Below, piece after piece: positions 15,143 through 24,782 of a stretch of DNA of 35,827 nt; position 1 is the first letter of the stretch, and every line of letters begins with the position of its first letter. Both the position numbers and the translations under genes were made by a program. This DNA comes from Micrococcales bacterium. Its GTDB lineage: Bacteria; Actinomycetota; Actinomycetes; S36-B12; GCA-2699445. The notes under the pieces were generated by a model. It was not told where the DNA came from. It made no database searches and saw only the letters and a program-made list of their open reading frames with translations. The stretch is taken from assembly GCA_002699445.1 (NCBI GenBank), contig PAAU01000007.1, positions 1 to 35,827 on the forward strand, written 5' to 3'.

Positions 15143-16041
15143 GTCGTATAGCGGAGTCTTTCTTCTGGATAGGTAGGTACCTTGAGCGGTCCGAAGCGAC
15201 TGCCCGCTTGCTGGCTGAACATCACCAGCTATTGGTGGAGGAGCGAACCGTCCCGGAAGAGGTTGCCTGCGCGGTCCTTCTCGACAGCTTGTCTTTGCCA
15301 GTAGAGCAGGTCTCGGAAGCCGGATCGCTGGTGGGTGCCGTCATCGGTACTACGGAGGATGCTTCGACCATCGTGGGCGCGATCGCGTCCGCTCGTGAGA
15401 ATGCGCGAGGTATCCGAGATCAGCTCTCGGTTGAGGTGTTTGAGGCGCTCAATGCGACCCACATCGCGTTGAGCCGCGGTCGAGTCCACGCCGCCAGTCC
15501 CGGAGTAGCGCTGCACCGAGTCGAGGAACGTTTGCTTACCGTCAACGGAATCATTGAGTGGACCATGTCTCGCGATGAGGGTTATCTATTTCTCAGCTTG
15601 GGTCGCTCGTTGGAACGAATCGATATGGTTGCCAGATTGCTGGGGGTGCGGCACGAACAGTTATGGCCAGAGGGAGGTCCGGTCGCTACGTTGCGAGCCT
15701 CGGGAGCCCTCAGCGCGTTTCAACGGATGCAGAACCCGCTGGAGGGCGATGCAGTTCGCAAGTTCCTCACGCTGGATCCAGACTTTCCCCGGTCCATCAG
15801 GGCCTGTTCGGCTCAGGCAGAACAGTGTGTGCGGCGGCTCCAGTTGATTGGGTCTCGCGATGATGGGGATCTGTTGCGGGAAGTCGGACTACTCCGGTCG
15901 CATTTGGAATATGCGGTGGAACCTTCTCCCGGTGAAGTGGACCTCTTGTGCAGCGATGCTCAGGCCAGCGCGGCAAGAGCTAGCGACGCAACCGCCCGAG
16001 GTTTCTTCCACCAGGCCGGCACGATCGCCTGGAGTCATTAA
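15136..16041 (+). CDS. Alpha-E domain protein (DUF403)
   Basis: 301 residues beginning MLSRIAESFFWIGRYLERSEATARLL, of which SFFWIGRYLER is the family hallmark. All-helical alpha-E proteins are found almost always beside circularly permuted ATP-grasp genes. They may bring the substrate or an accessory activity to the ligase, but no reaction has been established that can be read here. A second conserved block is YLFLSLGRSLERIDMVARLL at about 152-171 (key residues LGRSLER). It overlaps the ATP-grasp stop by 7 bp upstream and the transglutaminase ATG by one base downstream (TAATG), so all three are translated as a unit. Confidence 0.9.
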   Translation: MLSRIAESFFWIGRYLERSEATARLLAEHHQLLVEERTVPEEVACAVLLDSLSLPVEQVSEAGSLVGAVIGTTEDASTIVGAIASARENARGIRDQLSVEVFEALNATHIALSRGRVHAASPGVALHRVEERLLTVNGIIEWTMSRDEGYLFLSLGRSLERIDMVARLLGVRHEQLWPEGGPVATLRASGALSAFQRMQNPLEGDAVRKFLTLDPDFPRSIRACSAQAEQCVRRLQLIGSRDDGDLLREVGLLRSHLEYAVEPSPGEVDLLCSDAQASAARASDATARGFFHQAGTIAWSH

Positions 16042-16913
16042 TGGCAGGAAGACGGTTACAGATAGAGCATCGATCGGGGTATCGCTACGTCACCGATGTC
16101 ATCGCTTCGTTTAATGAGGTGCGGATGACGCCGGCGGAGGTTGGCGGTCAAATCCTTATCAGTCACGAGTTAGATATCGAGCCGGTCGGCGTGATCCGTT
16201 CGTACCGGGACTACTGGGGTGCATTGGTCGAGGCCTTCGATATCCACCGACCACATCGGATGTTGGAAGTTGTTGCTAGTTCGGTTGTATTGACTCCGGA
16301 TGGGCATCCGGCGGCTCGGGGAGTGGATTGGGCAGACCTTGATGAACCCGCTATTCAAGATCGTTTCTGCGAGTTCTTGATGCCTACGAGATATGTCGAC
16401 GATGCCGGAATCGATGATCAGCGAGTTCAGATGGTGGAAGACTTCCGAGCGCTTGAGACTCCCGCAGAAGCAGTTCGCGCGATCATTGACGAGGTGCATA
16501 GTCACATCATCTACACCCCTGGAGTGACTTCAGTCTTCACCACTAGCGCCGAGGCCTGGAGTTCAGGTGAAGGCGTGTGCCAAGACTTCGCGCACTCGGC
16601 CTTGGCCCTGCTGCGTGCAGTGGGTATCCCGGCGCGTTATGTCAGTGGATACCTGCACACCGAAGAGGAAGCTATTGGGCAAATGGTGGTGGGTGAATCC
16701 CACGCGTGGGTAGAAGCTTGGTTTGGTGGCTGGGAGGCATTCGATCCCACAAACGACCGTAGAGTTGCGTCCTCGCACGTAAAGGTTGCTTCTGGGCGTG
16801 ATTACCGAGACGTTCCTCCCCTGAAGGGGCTCTATGCCGGTGGAGGCTCTGAAGCGCTCGGGGTGCAAGTTCAGGTGACTCAGCTTGCAGGTGACGACCA
16901 GTTACCGTGGTAG
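16041..16913 (+). CDS. Transglutaminase-like cysteine peptidase/transferase
   Basis: 290 residues. The N-terminal 80 residues are the bacterial transglutaminase N-terminal region (LQIEHRSGYRY). The catalytic core has the triad C180 (GEGVCQDFAH), H221 (ESHAWVEAW) and D235 (AFDPTND), with the ARYVSGYL strand between. Proteins of this kind may hydrolyse or transfer amide bonds. Paired with an ATP-grasp and an alpha-E protein it may remove or exchange what the ligase adds, which is inference. There is no signal peptide, so it is cytoplasmic. It is coupled to alpha-E through TAATG. The stop faces yccF with 4 bp between. Confidence 0.9.
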   Translation: MAGRRLQIEHRSGYRYVTDVIASFNEVRMTPAEVGGQILISHELDIEPVGVIRSYRDYWGALVEAFDIHRPHRMLEVVASSVVLTPDGHPAARGVDWADLDEPAIQDRFCEFLMPTRYVDDAGIDDQRVQMVEDFRALETPAEAVRAIIDEVHSHIIYTPGVTSVFTTSAEAWSSGEGVCQDFAHSALALLRAVGIPARYVSGYLHTEEEAIGQMVVGESHAWVEAWFGGWEAFDPTNDRRVASSHVKVASGRDYRDVPPLKGLYAGGGSEALGVQVQVTQLAGDDQLPW

Positions 16914-16917
16914 TGCG

Positions 16918-17358
16918 TTACTGCACCGGAATGTAGGCCTGGACGCCGCTTGCGGCCGCGTCTCGAACTTCTAACGGAACGATTTGTTTCCCCAATGGGT
17001 TTAGCGACAGTCGCGCAAGCTTGAAGTTGGCGATTCCGAAGGGGATGCCGATGATGGTGATGCACAAGGCAATCCCGGCAATGGTCTGGGCAATCGCCAG
17101 CCAAATTCCGGCAAAAATGAACCACAAAATATTGCCGACAGTGCTTGCGACACCGGCGCTAGGGTCTCGAACTACCGTGCGGCCAAATGGCCACAGGGCG
17201 TAACCCGCAAGCCGGAAGGATGCGATACCAAATGGAATTGTGATCACGAGGAAAAAAAGAATGAACATGATGACACCCGCGATGATGTATCCCAAGGCGC
17301 TCCAGATTCCCGAGATTATGAGCCACAGGATATTGAGTAATACTCGAATAATTTCCAC
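16918..17358 (-). CDS. yccF: YccF family inner-membrane protein
   Basis: 146 residues from the GTG at 17358, which gives the usual YccF length and opening (IIRVLLNILWLI). Two tandem YccF repeats are obvious: NILWLIISGIW with TIPFGIASFRLA, and NILWFIFAGIW with GIPFGIANFKLA, each with two membrane helices and each ending in a WPFG or NPLG turn. The function is not established. The longer open frame (to 17475) adds 39 polar residues without hydrophobic pattern and is not used; CACGAT lies 6 nt before the GTG, and AGAGG adjoins it. Confidence 0.88.
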   Translation of the reverse strand: MEIIRVLLNILWLIISGIWSALGYIIAGVIMFILFFLVITIPFGIASFRLAGYALWPFGRTVVRDPSAGVASTVGNILWFIFAGIWLAIAQTIAGIALCITIIGIPFGIANFKLARLSLNPLGKQIVPLEVRDAAASGVQAYIPVQ

Positions 17359-17364
17359 CTCTTG

Positions 17365-17370
17365 ATCGTG
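17365..17370 (-). promoter_or_regulatory. -10 element of yccF (leaderless)
   Basis: CACGAT on the minus strand, followed by 6 nt and the GTG at 17358. Confidence 0.4.
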
Positions 17371-17550
17371 ACACAGCGGCATCTGCGATGCGTTGCTGGA
17401 GTTCGCCTCGTTGCTACCCGGGTTGAGGGGATCTCGTAGCAGCAATACGCTAGCGAGGTTGCGATAGCTCGTCACCTAGTTGTTGATCGGTTGGTTTTGC
17501 TGCCCTCCTTGGCCGCGAGCAAGAAATATGTCGCATCAGCGAAGGGAATA

Positions 17551-18099
17551 ATGACATTAGAAAAGAATCACAGCGGAGCGGTCCCTGAGGTACTCGAAGG
17601 AGACATTACTGAGATTCCCGTTGACGTCATTGTTAATGCTGCCAATGAGGCTCTCCTTCCGGGTGGTGGTGTCTGCGGAGCCATTCACTCAGTCGCTGGG
17701 CCAGAGTTAGCGGCAGAATGTCGCACCCTCGGTGGGTGTCGCACCGGTTCGGCCGTCGCGACTGGGGCCTATGGGCTTCCAGCAAAGTACGTGATCCATG
17801 CCGTTGGTCCAGTCTGGCAAGGCGGTTTCTCCGGGGAAGACGAACTCCTAGCCAACTGCTATCGCAGCAGTATTGAGTTGGCGCGTGATCTGGATGCGAC
17901 GTCCATTTCTTTTCCGGCAATATCTACGGGCACGTTTGGTTTCCCTGCGGAACGGGCGGCTGCTGTGGCAACCCGCACCCTCTTGACGGAGGCAGCAGGA
18001 GCTGGTTTGCCTGAGAAAACAATGCTGGTGTGTTTCAGCCCCGAGTCCGCAGATACCTTTCGTCGCGCGCTAGCCGAACGGATTGGCGGCAATGGCTAA
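17551..18099 (+). CDS. Macrodomain protein, ADP-ribose deacetylase-like
   Basis: 182 residues from the ATG at 17551, which has GAAGGGA just upstream; the frame is open to 17491 but without a ribosome site. A single macrodomain of the YmdB/MacroD type fills the protein: EGDITEIPVDVIVNAANE (Asp in GDIT for adenine, NAAN for the distal ribose), LLPGGGVCGAIH (pyrophosphate loop) and the second loop ISTGTFGFP. Such enzymes hydrolyse O-acetyl-ADP-ribose or remove ADP-ribose from acidic residues. No toxin-like ADP-ribosyltransferase is adjacent, so the partner is unknown. argS starts 21 bp downstream, with its own promoter. Confidence 0.9.
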   Translation: MTLEKNHSGAVPEVLEGDITEIPVDVIVNAANEALLPGGGVCGAIHSVAGPELAAECRTLGGCRTGSAVATGAYGLPAKYVIHAVGPVWQGGFSGEDELLANCYRSSIELARDLDATSISFPAISTGTFGFPAERAAAVATRTLLTEAAGAGLPEKTMLVCFSPESADTFRRALAERIGGNG

Positions 18100-18107
18100 G
18101 GCCCGTC

Positions 18108-18113
18108 TAGATT
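18108..18113 (+). promoter_or_regulatory. -10 element of argS (leaderless)
   Basis: TAGATT followed by 7 nt and the GTG at 18121. It decides the argS start: the in-frame TTG at 18112 overlaps the hexamer and cannot be used by this transcript. Confidence 0.5.
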
Positions 18114-18120
18114 GATCATC

Positions 18121-19782
18121 GTGACTCCTGAATCTCTCGCTGCGGCAATTCAAAACGCGCAGGAGACTTTGCGCCTCAACGGTTTGTTGGCCATCGACGG
18201 TCAGCTACCGACTCCCGCTGTGGAACGCCCACGAAATCCGGACCATGGTGACTATGCGACCAATATTGCGATGGTGCTAGCCAAGCGAGCATCCATGTCG
18301 CCCCGCGAGCTCGCGGATGCATTCGCTGAACAGTTGAGAACAAATGACGATATCGAATCGGTGGATATCGCGGGTCCGGGCTTCATCAATATCACGTTGG
18401 CGACCGCGGCACAGGGTGTTCTAGCTGAGCAGATCGTCGAGAAAGCTGAGGATTTTGGGCGGGGTGACTTGCTTGCGGGTACCTCGTTTGACGTTGAATT
18501 CATTTCCGCGAATCCCACTGGACCGTTGCATCTTGGTCATACTCGCTGGGCCGCTGTTGGTGATGCACTGGCTCGTGTTCTCACTGCCGCGGGCGCCCAG
18601 GTCAGTAAAGAGTTTTACGTAAATGATCGTGGCGCTCAAATGGATAATTTCGGGCTCTCTATTGCTAATGCTGCTGAAGGCAAACCACCGCCAGAGGACG
18701 GCTATCACGGGGCCTACATCGTTGAACTGGCTTCAGAAATAATCGCGGAGCATCCCGAATACGCTGATTTGACGGGCAGGGAGCGGTTCGAAGCGTTCAG
18801 AGAAGCTGGTTACGAGCGTCAGTTTCGCGAGCATCAGCAGGTCCTTGATATGTTCCGCACCCACTTCGATGTCTGGACTTCTGAGCGAGAGCTGCATCGG
18901 TCCGGTGCTGTAGAGGCGGGTCTCAATCGACTCCGAGATCAAGGTCACGTTTATGAGGCTGATGGCGCCCTCTGGCTGCGAACGACATCGTTCGGTGATG
19001 ACAAGGACCGAGTACTTATCAAGGCTGATGGTGAACTGACGTATTTCGCCAGTGACACGGCTTATTACATCGACAAGCGCCGTCGTGGCTTCGACGTGTG
19101 CGTGTATCTATTGGGGGCTGACCATCATGGCTATGTGGGTCGTCTCCGAGCGGTTGCCGCATGCGCTGGTGATGACCCGGAGCAAAATATAGAGATCCCG
19201 ATTGGCCAGTTAGTCAAGATGATGAAAGGCGGTCAAGAGGTTCGGCTTTCCAAACGAGCGGGAAATATTGTGACCTTAGACGAGGTGGTGGCGGAAGTAG
19301 GAGTGGACGCGGCTCGTTACCAGTTGATCCGGTACCCGGTTGATTCACCACTCACGCTCGACTTGGACTTGTTGGTCAAGCGATCCAATGACAATCCGGT
19401 TTACTACGTGCAGTACGCCCACGCTCGAATCTCGTCAGTACTAAGAAATGCCGCCGCTCTCGGCATCGACTGGAGAGCGACCTCGTTGGATCCCGGACTG
19501 CTAGGGCAGCCTGCTGAGTCCGCTCTACTCGGCGCTCTTGCCGAATTTCCTGGAATCGTGGCTGGAGCCGCAGAGCTTCGGGAGCCCCACCGGGTGGCGC
19601 GCTACTTGGAGGACTTGGCCACGGCATATCACAAGTTCTACGACTCGTGCCGGGTCTTGCCCCGAGGTGACGCCCAACCAGATGGCACATCGATCGCTCG
19701 ACTCTGGCTCTGTGCCGCGACGCGTCAGGTACTTGCGAATGGACTGGACTTATGCGGCGTATCCGCTCCAGAGCAGATGTAA
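18121..19782 (+). CDS. argS: Arginyl-tRNA synthetase
   Basis: 553 residues from the GTG at 18121. A class I synthetase that charges tRNA-Arg. The N-terminal additive domain (1-110) is followed by the HIGH signature as HLGH (137-140, in NPTGPLHLGHTRW), the catalytic Rossmann fold, the KMSK-like loop LSKRAGN, typical of the arginine enzyme, and the helical anticodon-binding domain (about 430-553). It heads the conserved order argS, lysA, hom, thrC, thrB, rho seen in mycobacteria and corynebacteria. lysA follows 44 bp later with its own leaderless-type -10. Confidence 0.97.
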   Translation: MTPESLAAAIQNAQETLRLNGLLAIDGQLPTPAVERPRNPDHGDYATNIAMVLAKRASMSPRELADAFAEQLRTNDDIESVDIAGPGFINITLATAAQGVLAEQIVEKAEDFGRGDLLAGTSFDVEFISANPTGPLHLGHTRWAAVGDALARVLTAAGAQVSKEFYVNDRGAQMDNFGLSIANAAEGKPPPEDGYHGAYIVELASEIIAEHPEYADLTGRERFEAFREAGYERQFREHQQVLDMFRTHFDVWTSERELHRSGAVEAGLNRLRDQGHVYEADGALWLRTTSFGDDKDRVLIKADGELTYFASDTAYYIDKRRRGFDVCVYLLGADHHGYVGRLRAVAACAGDDPEQNIEIPIGQLVKMMKGGQEVRLSKRAGNIVTLDEVVAEVGVDAARYQLIRYPVDSPLTLDLDLLVKRSNDNPVYYVQYAHARISSVLRNAAALGIDWRATSLDPGLLGQPAESALLGALAEFPGIVAGAAELREPHRVARYLEDLATAYHKFYDSCRVLPRGDAQPDGTSIARLWLCAATRQVLANGLDLCGVSAPEQM

Positions 19783-19814
19783 CGCGGTAAGTTCCACATC
19801 AGGTGTCGGACGGT

Positions 19815-19820
19815 TAGCCT
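19815..19820 (+). promoter_or_regulatory. -10 element of lysA (leaderless)
   Basis: TAGCCT followed by 6 nt and the ATG at 19827; no Shine-Dalgarno sequence. Confidence 0.5.
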
Positions 19821-19826
19821 TAGGTT

Positions 19827-21233
19827 ATGCCTGCACATCCCGCCGGACCTCGTTACGGCGACGTCACGGAAGCGCTGAGCCCGCCCCTGCCCCCCGCTGA
19901 CCTCAACAAGTTGGTTCCCACCGTCTGGCCGGAATCAGCTATTCGCAGTGACGCGGGTGCTATCCGCCTTGGCGGCATGGATGTGCGTGACATCGTGGCC
20001 GAATGCGGAACCCCGGCGATCCTGTACGACGAAAATCACGTCCGGACCTCGGCGCAAGAGTACGCTCAGGCCTACGGAAACCAAGGTGTTGAGTGCGACG
20101 TTTACTACGCCGCTAAGGCTTTCCTATCTACTCGGCTGGCCCAATGGATAGTGCAGGAAGGTTGCCGGATCGATGTATGCACGGGTGGCGAACTAGAAAT
20201 TGCCTTGCGGGCGGGAGTCGACCCAGCTCAACTGCTTTTCCACGGCAATAACAAAAGTGAAGCCGAAATTGGCCGGGCCCTGGATGTGGGGGTTGGCCGG
20301 TTCGTTGTGGACTCGTTCACCGAGATCGCCCGCCTTGGATCGCTTGCCGCAGATCGAGATGTAGTTGCCAATGTTCTGGTTCGCGTCACGGTGGGTGTGG
20401 AAGCTCATACCCACGAGTTCATTGCAACGGCGCACGAAGATCAGAAGTTCGGGCTCGGTCTATCGGATGGTCAGGCAGCGGAGGCCGCAGACCGTGTCCA
20501 TCAACTGTCGAGCCTCAATCTGCTCGGATTGCACTCGCACATCGGATCCCAGATCTTCGATCCTGCCGGATTTGAGATTGCTGCTCATCGGCTAGTAGAA
20601 CTTGCGGCAGAATTGTCCGCCGCTGGAATCTCCATCGGCGAACTTAACCTAGGCGGCGGCATGGGCATTGCTTATCGCGCTGGTGATGATCCGTTGAATG
20701 CTGCGCAGATGGCTACCCAGATCGTGGCTACCGTTCGTGCGGAGTGCGAGGCATCAGGTTTGGTGATGCCTCGATTAGCCGTGGAACCGGGTAGAGCCAT
20801 TGTTGGGAGTGCCGGGATCACGCTTTATACCGTCGGAACGATCAAGCCTGTCGAGCTAGACGGTGGTGTGATTCGAACCTACGTGGCTGTCGATGGGGGT
20901 ATGAGCGACAACATTCGGCCCGCGTTATACGACGCCGAGTACACCGCCGTGTTAGCCAATCGAGCCTCGAATGCCGAGCCCATACTCTGCCGACTTGTAG
21001 GCAAACACTGCGAAAGCGGCGACATCGTGGTGCGAGATACGTGGCTGCCTGGCGATATCGCCACGGGAGACCTCGTCGCGGTCGCCGCGACCGGCGCGTA
21101 CTGTCGTTCGATGGCCAGCAACTACAACGCAGTGCCCCGACCGCCGGTGATGGGCGTGCAGGAAGGTCGGTTGTCCACTTTGCTGCGACGAGAGACCCTC
21201 GATGACATGTTTGCCCTGGATGCTGGCGCCTGA
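19827..21233 (+). CDS. lysA: Diaminopimelate decarboxylase
   Basis: 468 residues. A PLP-dependent fold-III decarboxylase that makes L-lysine from meso-diaminopimelate, the last step of the pathway that includes dapD and dapE at the start of this window. The PLP lysine is K97 in YYAAKAFL; other signatures are HSHIGSQI, the phosphate-binding LGGGMGI, EPGRAIVG, and the partner-subunit CESGD. The N-terminal 40 residues are a Pro/Ala-rich extension common in actinobacterial LysA. hom follows immediately. The ATG is fixed by TAGCCT 6 nt upstream. Confidence 0.97.
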   Translation: MPAHPAGPRYGDVTEALSPPLPPADLNKLVPTVWPESAIRSDAGAIRLGGMDVRDIVAECGTPAILYDENHVRTSAQEYAQAYGNQGVECDVYYAAKAFLSTRLAQWIVQEGCRIDVCTGGELEIALRAGVDPAQLLFHGNNKSEAEIGRALDVGVGRFVVDSFTEIARLGSLAADRDVVANVLVRVTVGVEAHTHEFIATAHEDQKFGLGLSDGQAAEAADRVHQLSSLNLLGLHSHIGSQIFDPAGFEIAAHRLVELAAELSAAGISIGELNLGGGMGIAYRAGDDPLNAAQMATQIVATVRAECEASGLVMPRLAVEPGRAIVGSAGITLYTVGTIKPVELDGGVIRTYVAVDGGMSDNIRPALYDAEYTAVLANRASNAEPILCRLVGKHCESGDIVVRDTWLPGDIATGDLVAVAATGAYCRSMASNYNAVPRPPVMGVQEGRLSTLLRRETLDDMFALDAGA

Positions 21234-21273
21234 AGCCAAGACGAGTTTCACCGGTCCATGGATGGAACGGCGC

Positions 21274-22644
21274 ATGGCCTATGACCAAGTGCAGATAGAA
21301 TGCCATGTGCTTTCAGAACCCGTTGCTACCGAGCCCACTGCCTCGGCCGATGATTCCGCCACGCGAGAAGTGACCGTTGCCCTGCTGGGTGGCGGTACCG
21401 TGGGATCCCAAGTGGCTCGAATCCTGACAGAGTCTGCCGATGATCTGGCGGCTCGGGTAGGCGGTCGGTTGCGTCTAACGGGCGTGGCAGTGCGCGACCT
21501 TGGACGAGAGCGACCAGGCATCCCCCCAGAGCTGATTACCGATGATATTTCCGGTTTGGCTAGCTCAGGCGCCGACATAGTCGTGGAACTGATCGGCGGA
21601 GTAGATCTCGCGGGTGAACTTATTTCGGCTGCGCTGCGAGCCGGCTCAAGCGTGATCTCTGCTAACAAAGCATTGATGGCGGAACGCGGTGGGGAGTTGC
21701 ATGCACTGGCGGAACAGCAGGGTGTGGACTTGTACTACGAGGCAGCTGTGGCTGGGGCGATCCCGTTATTGCGCCCGTTGGGCGATTCGTTAGCAGGCGA
21801 TCGAGTTCAAACCGTCATGGGAATAGTCAACGGCACGACTAACTACATTCTGTCTCGCATGGATGAGGAGAATGCCGACTATTCCGAGGTGCTATCCGAT
21901 GCGCAGCGGTTGGGCTACGCCGAAGCAGATCCGACTGCTGACGTAGCTGGTCTTGATGCGGCGGCCAAAGCGGCAATCTTGGCGAGTCTGGCTTTCCACA
22001 CCAGAGTTACGTTGTCCGATGTCCATTGCGAAGGAATCACCGAGGTGACTGCTGAAGACGTCGCCGCGGCCCGAGATATGGGATTCGTAGTGAAGTTGCT
22101 TGCCATCGCCGACACGAATCAGACCGGGGATGGCATATGTGTTCGAGTGCATCCAACGATGGTGCCGCGGGATCACCCGTTAGCGTCGGTTCGCGGTGCC
22201 TATAACGCTGTGTTCGTAGCAGCTGAGGCGGCGGGCGAGGTGATGTTCTACGGCCAAGGCGCAGGGGGCGAGCCCACGGCATCGGCAGTCCTTGGAGATC
22301 TGGTGACCGCCGCGCGAAATCGAATCAACGGTTCTCGAGGCGCAGCGGCTTCGACGTACAACGATGTGGCGATTCTGCCGATTGGCGAGGCTGCGACGAG
22401 CTACTACGTGAACCTTCATGTCGCGGATCAGCCAGGAGTCCTCGCGGAAATTTCAAAGCTTTTTTCCGATCAGGGCGTCAGTATTTCGGCGGTCCGGCAA
22501 GAAGGACAAGGGGATCAGGCGGGGCTGATCATCCGGACCCACCCGGCGCCTGACAGCGCGCTCTCCGCAACCATTGAACAGTTGGGTCTGCTGGACTCAG
22601 TTAAGGAGGTTGTGGGAGTGATGCGAGTGGTGGGCGAGCAGTGA
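21274..22644 (+). CDS. hom: Homoserine dehydrogenase with ACT domain
   Basis: 456 residues from the ATG at 21274. It reduces aspartate semialdehyde to homoserine, the branch point toward threonine and methionine. The NAD(P)-binding GGGTVGSQV opens the Rossmann domain, followed by [11 protein letters not shown] and the catalytic-domain signature [14 protein letters not shown] with [11 protein letters not shown] (key Glu and Asp). The C-terminal about 75 residues are an ACT domain ([17 protein letters not shown]), which normally confers threonine feedback inhibition. The start is uncertain: the frame is open back to 21202, inside lysA, and ATG 21262 is also possible; a GGAACGG stretch precedes 21274. 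The stop overlaps the thrC start as GTGA. Confidence 0.95.
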   Translation: MAYDQVQIECHVLSEPVATEPTASADDSATREVTVALLGGGTVGSQVARILTESADDLAARVGGRLRLTGVAVRDLGRERPGIPPELITDDISGLASSGADIVVELIGGVDLAGELISAALRAGSSVISANKALMAERGGELHALAEQQGVDLYYEAAVAGAIPLLRPLGDSLAGDRVQTVMGIVNGTTNYILSRMDEENADYSEVLSDAQRLGYAEADPTADVAGLDAAAKAAILASLAFHTRVTLSDVHCEGITEVTAEDVAAARDMGFVVKLLAIADTNQTGDGICVRVHPTMVPRDHPLASVRGAYNAVFVAAEAAGEVMFYGQGAGGEPTASAVLGDLVTAARNRINGSRGAAASTYNDVAILPIGEAATSYYVNLHVADQPGVLAEISKLFSDQGVSISAVRQEGQGDQAGLIIRTHPAPDSALSATIEQLGLLDSVKEVVGVMRVVGEQ

Positions 22645-23717
22645 CGACATCAATGGGGACCACGGCCGCCCAATGGCGAGGAATCATGACCGAGTACGCC
22701 GATCGGCTTCCCGTTGGCGAGGCGGTTATTAGCCTTTGCGAGGGGGGAACACCGCTGGTTCACTCCCAGCAACTCAGTACCCAGGTGGCCGGAGACGTTT
22801 GGCTCAAGTTTGAAGGGGCAAATCCGACAGGATCATTCAAGGACCGAGGAATGACCATGGCGATTTCTAAGGCCGTGGATGACGGGGCAGAGGCAGTTAT
22901 TTGCGCCTCTACCGGTAATACCAGTGCGAGTGCAGCTGCTTATGCAGGCAAAGCCGGATTGGTTTCGGCGGTGCTAATCCCGTCCGGGAAGATCGCCAGA
23001 GGCAAACTCGCTCAGGCGATCGTTCATGGAGCGAAGCTTTTGGCGGTCGACGGTAATTTTGACGACTGTCTTCGAGTCGCTCGAGAACTTGCGGATAGTT
23101 ATCCAGTGTCGCTGGTTAACTCTGTGAATCCAGTTCGAATTCAAGGTCAGAAGACAGCGGCTTTCGAAGTTGTAGATGCTCAGGGTGACGCACCGGACAT
23201 TCACTGTCTACCGGTGGGGAATGCCGGGAATATCACTGCCTATTGGTTGGGATATCGCGAATACTTAGCTGATGGTCCGGCAACACAAACTCCGCGAATG
23301 TGGGGTTTCCAAGCCAGTGGAGCTGCGCCGATTGTTCTCGGTGAACCAGTCCTGCAGCCGGAAACTCTGGCGACTGCCATCCGAATAGGCAATCCTGCCT
23401 CGTGGCAGAGCGCAGAAGCTGCTCGAGACGAATCAGATGGCGTCATTGAAGCAGTCACAGATGATGAAATCCTGGCCGCGTATCGACTGCTAGCGAGACA
23501 CGATGGCCTCTTTTGTGAGCCAGCTAGCGCTGCGAGTGTGGCTGGACTGTTGAAGCGTTCCGAAGCGGGCCTGGTCCCGCCGGGCAGTCGAATCGTCTGC
23601 ACTTTGACTGGCAACGGTTTAAAAGATCCGCAGATTGCCCTAGCCGGAGCTGAGGAACCGGTGCCGATACAGCCATCGGCCGTTTCGGCGGCGGAACAAC
23701 TGGGTCTCGAGCAGTGA
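22641..23717 (+). CDS. thrC: Threonine synthase
   Basis: 358 residues. A PLP enzyme that converts O-phosphohomoserine to threonine, the last step of the pathway. The PLP lysine is K67 in [24 protein letters not shown] binds substrate phosphate and GNAGNI the cofactor phosphate. It is the short (class II-like) type of actinobacteria. It starts with GTG overlapping the hom stop (GTGA) and ends overlapping the thrB GTG in the same manner, so hom-thrC-thrB is one translationally coupled unit, with the enzyme order swapped relative to the reaction order. Confidence 0.97.
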   Translation: MTTSMGTTAAQWRGIMTEYADRLPVGEAVISLCEGGTPLVHSQQLSTQVAGDVWLKFEGANPTGSFKDRGMTMAISKAVDDGAEAVICASTGNTSASAAAYAGKAGLVSAVLIPSGKIARGKLAQAIVHGAKLLAVDGNFDDCLRVARELADSYPVSLVNSVNPVRIQGQKTAAFEVVDAQGDAPDIHCLPVGNAGNITAYWLGYREYLADGPATQTPRMWGFQASGAAPIVLGEPVLQPETLATAIRIGNPASWQSAEAARDESDGVIEAVTDDEILAAYRLLARHDGLFCEPASAASVAGLLKRSEAGLVPPGSRIVCTLTGNGLKDPQIALAGAEEPVPIQPSAVSAAEQLGLEQ

Positions 23718-24622
23718 CCGACGTCGCGCCGGGCACAACTGTTGCCGTCAGCGTTCCCGCAACCAGTGGCAATCTGGGTGCTGGCTTTGACTGTTTGGGT
23801 CTGGCGCTCGACTTTCGTGATGACTACAGGGCGCGCGTTGTCGAAAAAGCTGGCTTCCAGGTCGAGACGACTGGCATCGGTGCTGATGAGTTACCGCAAG
23901 ATGGCACTCATCTAGTGGCACAGTCGATGAATGTAGCCTTAGAAAAATTGGGCTTGCGGCTTCCAGGGGTGCAGGTCCTCTGCCGCAATCGGATTCCCCA
24001 CTCTCGAGGTTTGGGTTCGTCTGCCGCAGCCATTGTGGGTGGAGTGGCGCTCGCCTACGCCCTAGGTGGCGACGGCGAAATTCACCGAGCCAAAGTTTTC
24101 CAACTCGCCGCCGAGCTAGAGGGTCACCCGGATAACGCGGCCCCCGCAGTATTTGGCGGACTCACGATTTCATGGAAGGAGCAGGATTCTGGTCCCGCTC
24201 AAGCTACTTCGTTGACCGTCGCGGACGACATTTCCACTGTAATTTTCTTGCCGGACGCGATTAGCCCCACAACGGCAGCCCGGGCCGCTTTGCCCAAGCA
24301 GGTGCCGCTTACCGACGCGGTTCACAACTGTGCTCGCTCGGCAATGTTGGTTGCGGCGTTGACTGGGCGGCCGGAGTTACTGTTTGAAGCGACGGGGGAT
24401 CAAATACATCAAGAGGCACGACGACAGGGTTACCCCGCCGCGATGGCGTTGGTAGATGAATTGCGCAGCCGCCAAATAGCTGCGGCAATCTCGGGTGCCG
24501 GTCCAGGCGTTATTGCCTTTTGTCAGGCGGATCAGGTGGATGAGTTGATCGATCTAGCCATTGAGGGGTACCAGCCGCGCCAGGCAAGCGTGGGTGGCGG
24601 ACTGACGCAGTTGTCCAACTAG
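23714..24622 (+). CDS. thrB: Homoserine kinase (GHMP family)
   Basis: 302 residues. Phosphorylates homoserine with ATP to give the substrate of ThrC. The GHMP ATP-binding motif is [13 protein letters not shown] (from residue 95), preceded by the N-terminal [21 protein letters not shown] pattern (key residues PATSGNLG) and followed by [12 protein letters not shown] and the C-terminal [11 protein letters not shown] loop. Coupled to thrC through GTGA. A 160-bp gap separates it from rho. Confidence 0.97.
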   Translation: MTDVAPGTTVAVSVPATSGNLGAGFDCLGLALDFRDDYRARVVEKAGFQVETTGIGADELPQDGTHLVAQSMNVALEKLGLRLPGVQVLCRNRIPHSRGLGSSAAAIVGGVALAYALGGDGEIHRAKVFQLAAELEGHPDNAAPAVFGGLTISWKEQDSGPAQATSLTVADDISTVIFLPDAISPTTAARAALPKQVPLTDAVHNCARSAMLVAALTGRPELLFEATGDQIHQEARRQGYPAAMALVDELRSRQIAAAISGAGPGVIAFCQADQVDELIDLAIEGYQPRQASVGGGLTQLSN

Positions 24623-24782
24623 AGGGTGCTAGTGGCTAGCAGTACAACGTGCTACTGTGGAAGTGGTTCTGGTGGGCAAATCTTTACGGCAATAGATTTT
24701 TAGCCCGAGATCCTCTCCTCATCTGAACTCCATAAAACTGTTTCCGCACAAGCGGACAGTGACACCCAGAAGGGTATTTCGA
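24623..24782 (+). promoter_or_regulatory. rho promoter and 5' leader with repeated GTGCTA elements
   Basis: The gap before rho holds GTGCTAGT (24626-24633), its inverted TAGCA (24637-24641) and a second direct copy GTGCTACT (24649-24656). The best -10 is TACTGT at 24653-24658. Initiation about 7 nt after it would give a leader of some 120 nt ending in the ribosome site AGAAGGG (24768-24774). A long leader would suit the autogenous control known for rho in other bacteria, but no specific structure is evident to me. Confidence 0.4.
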
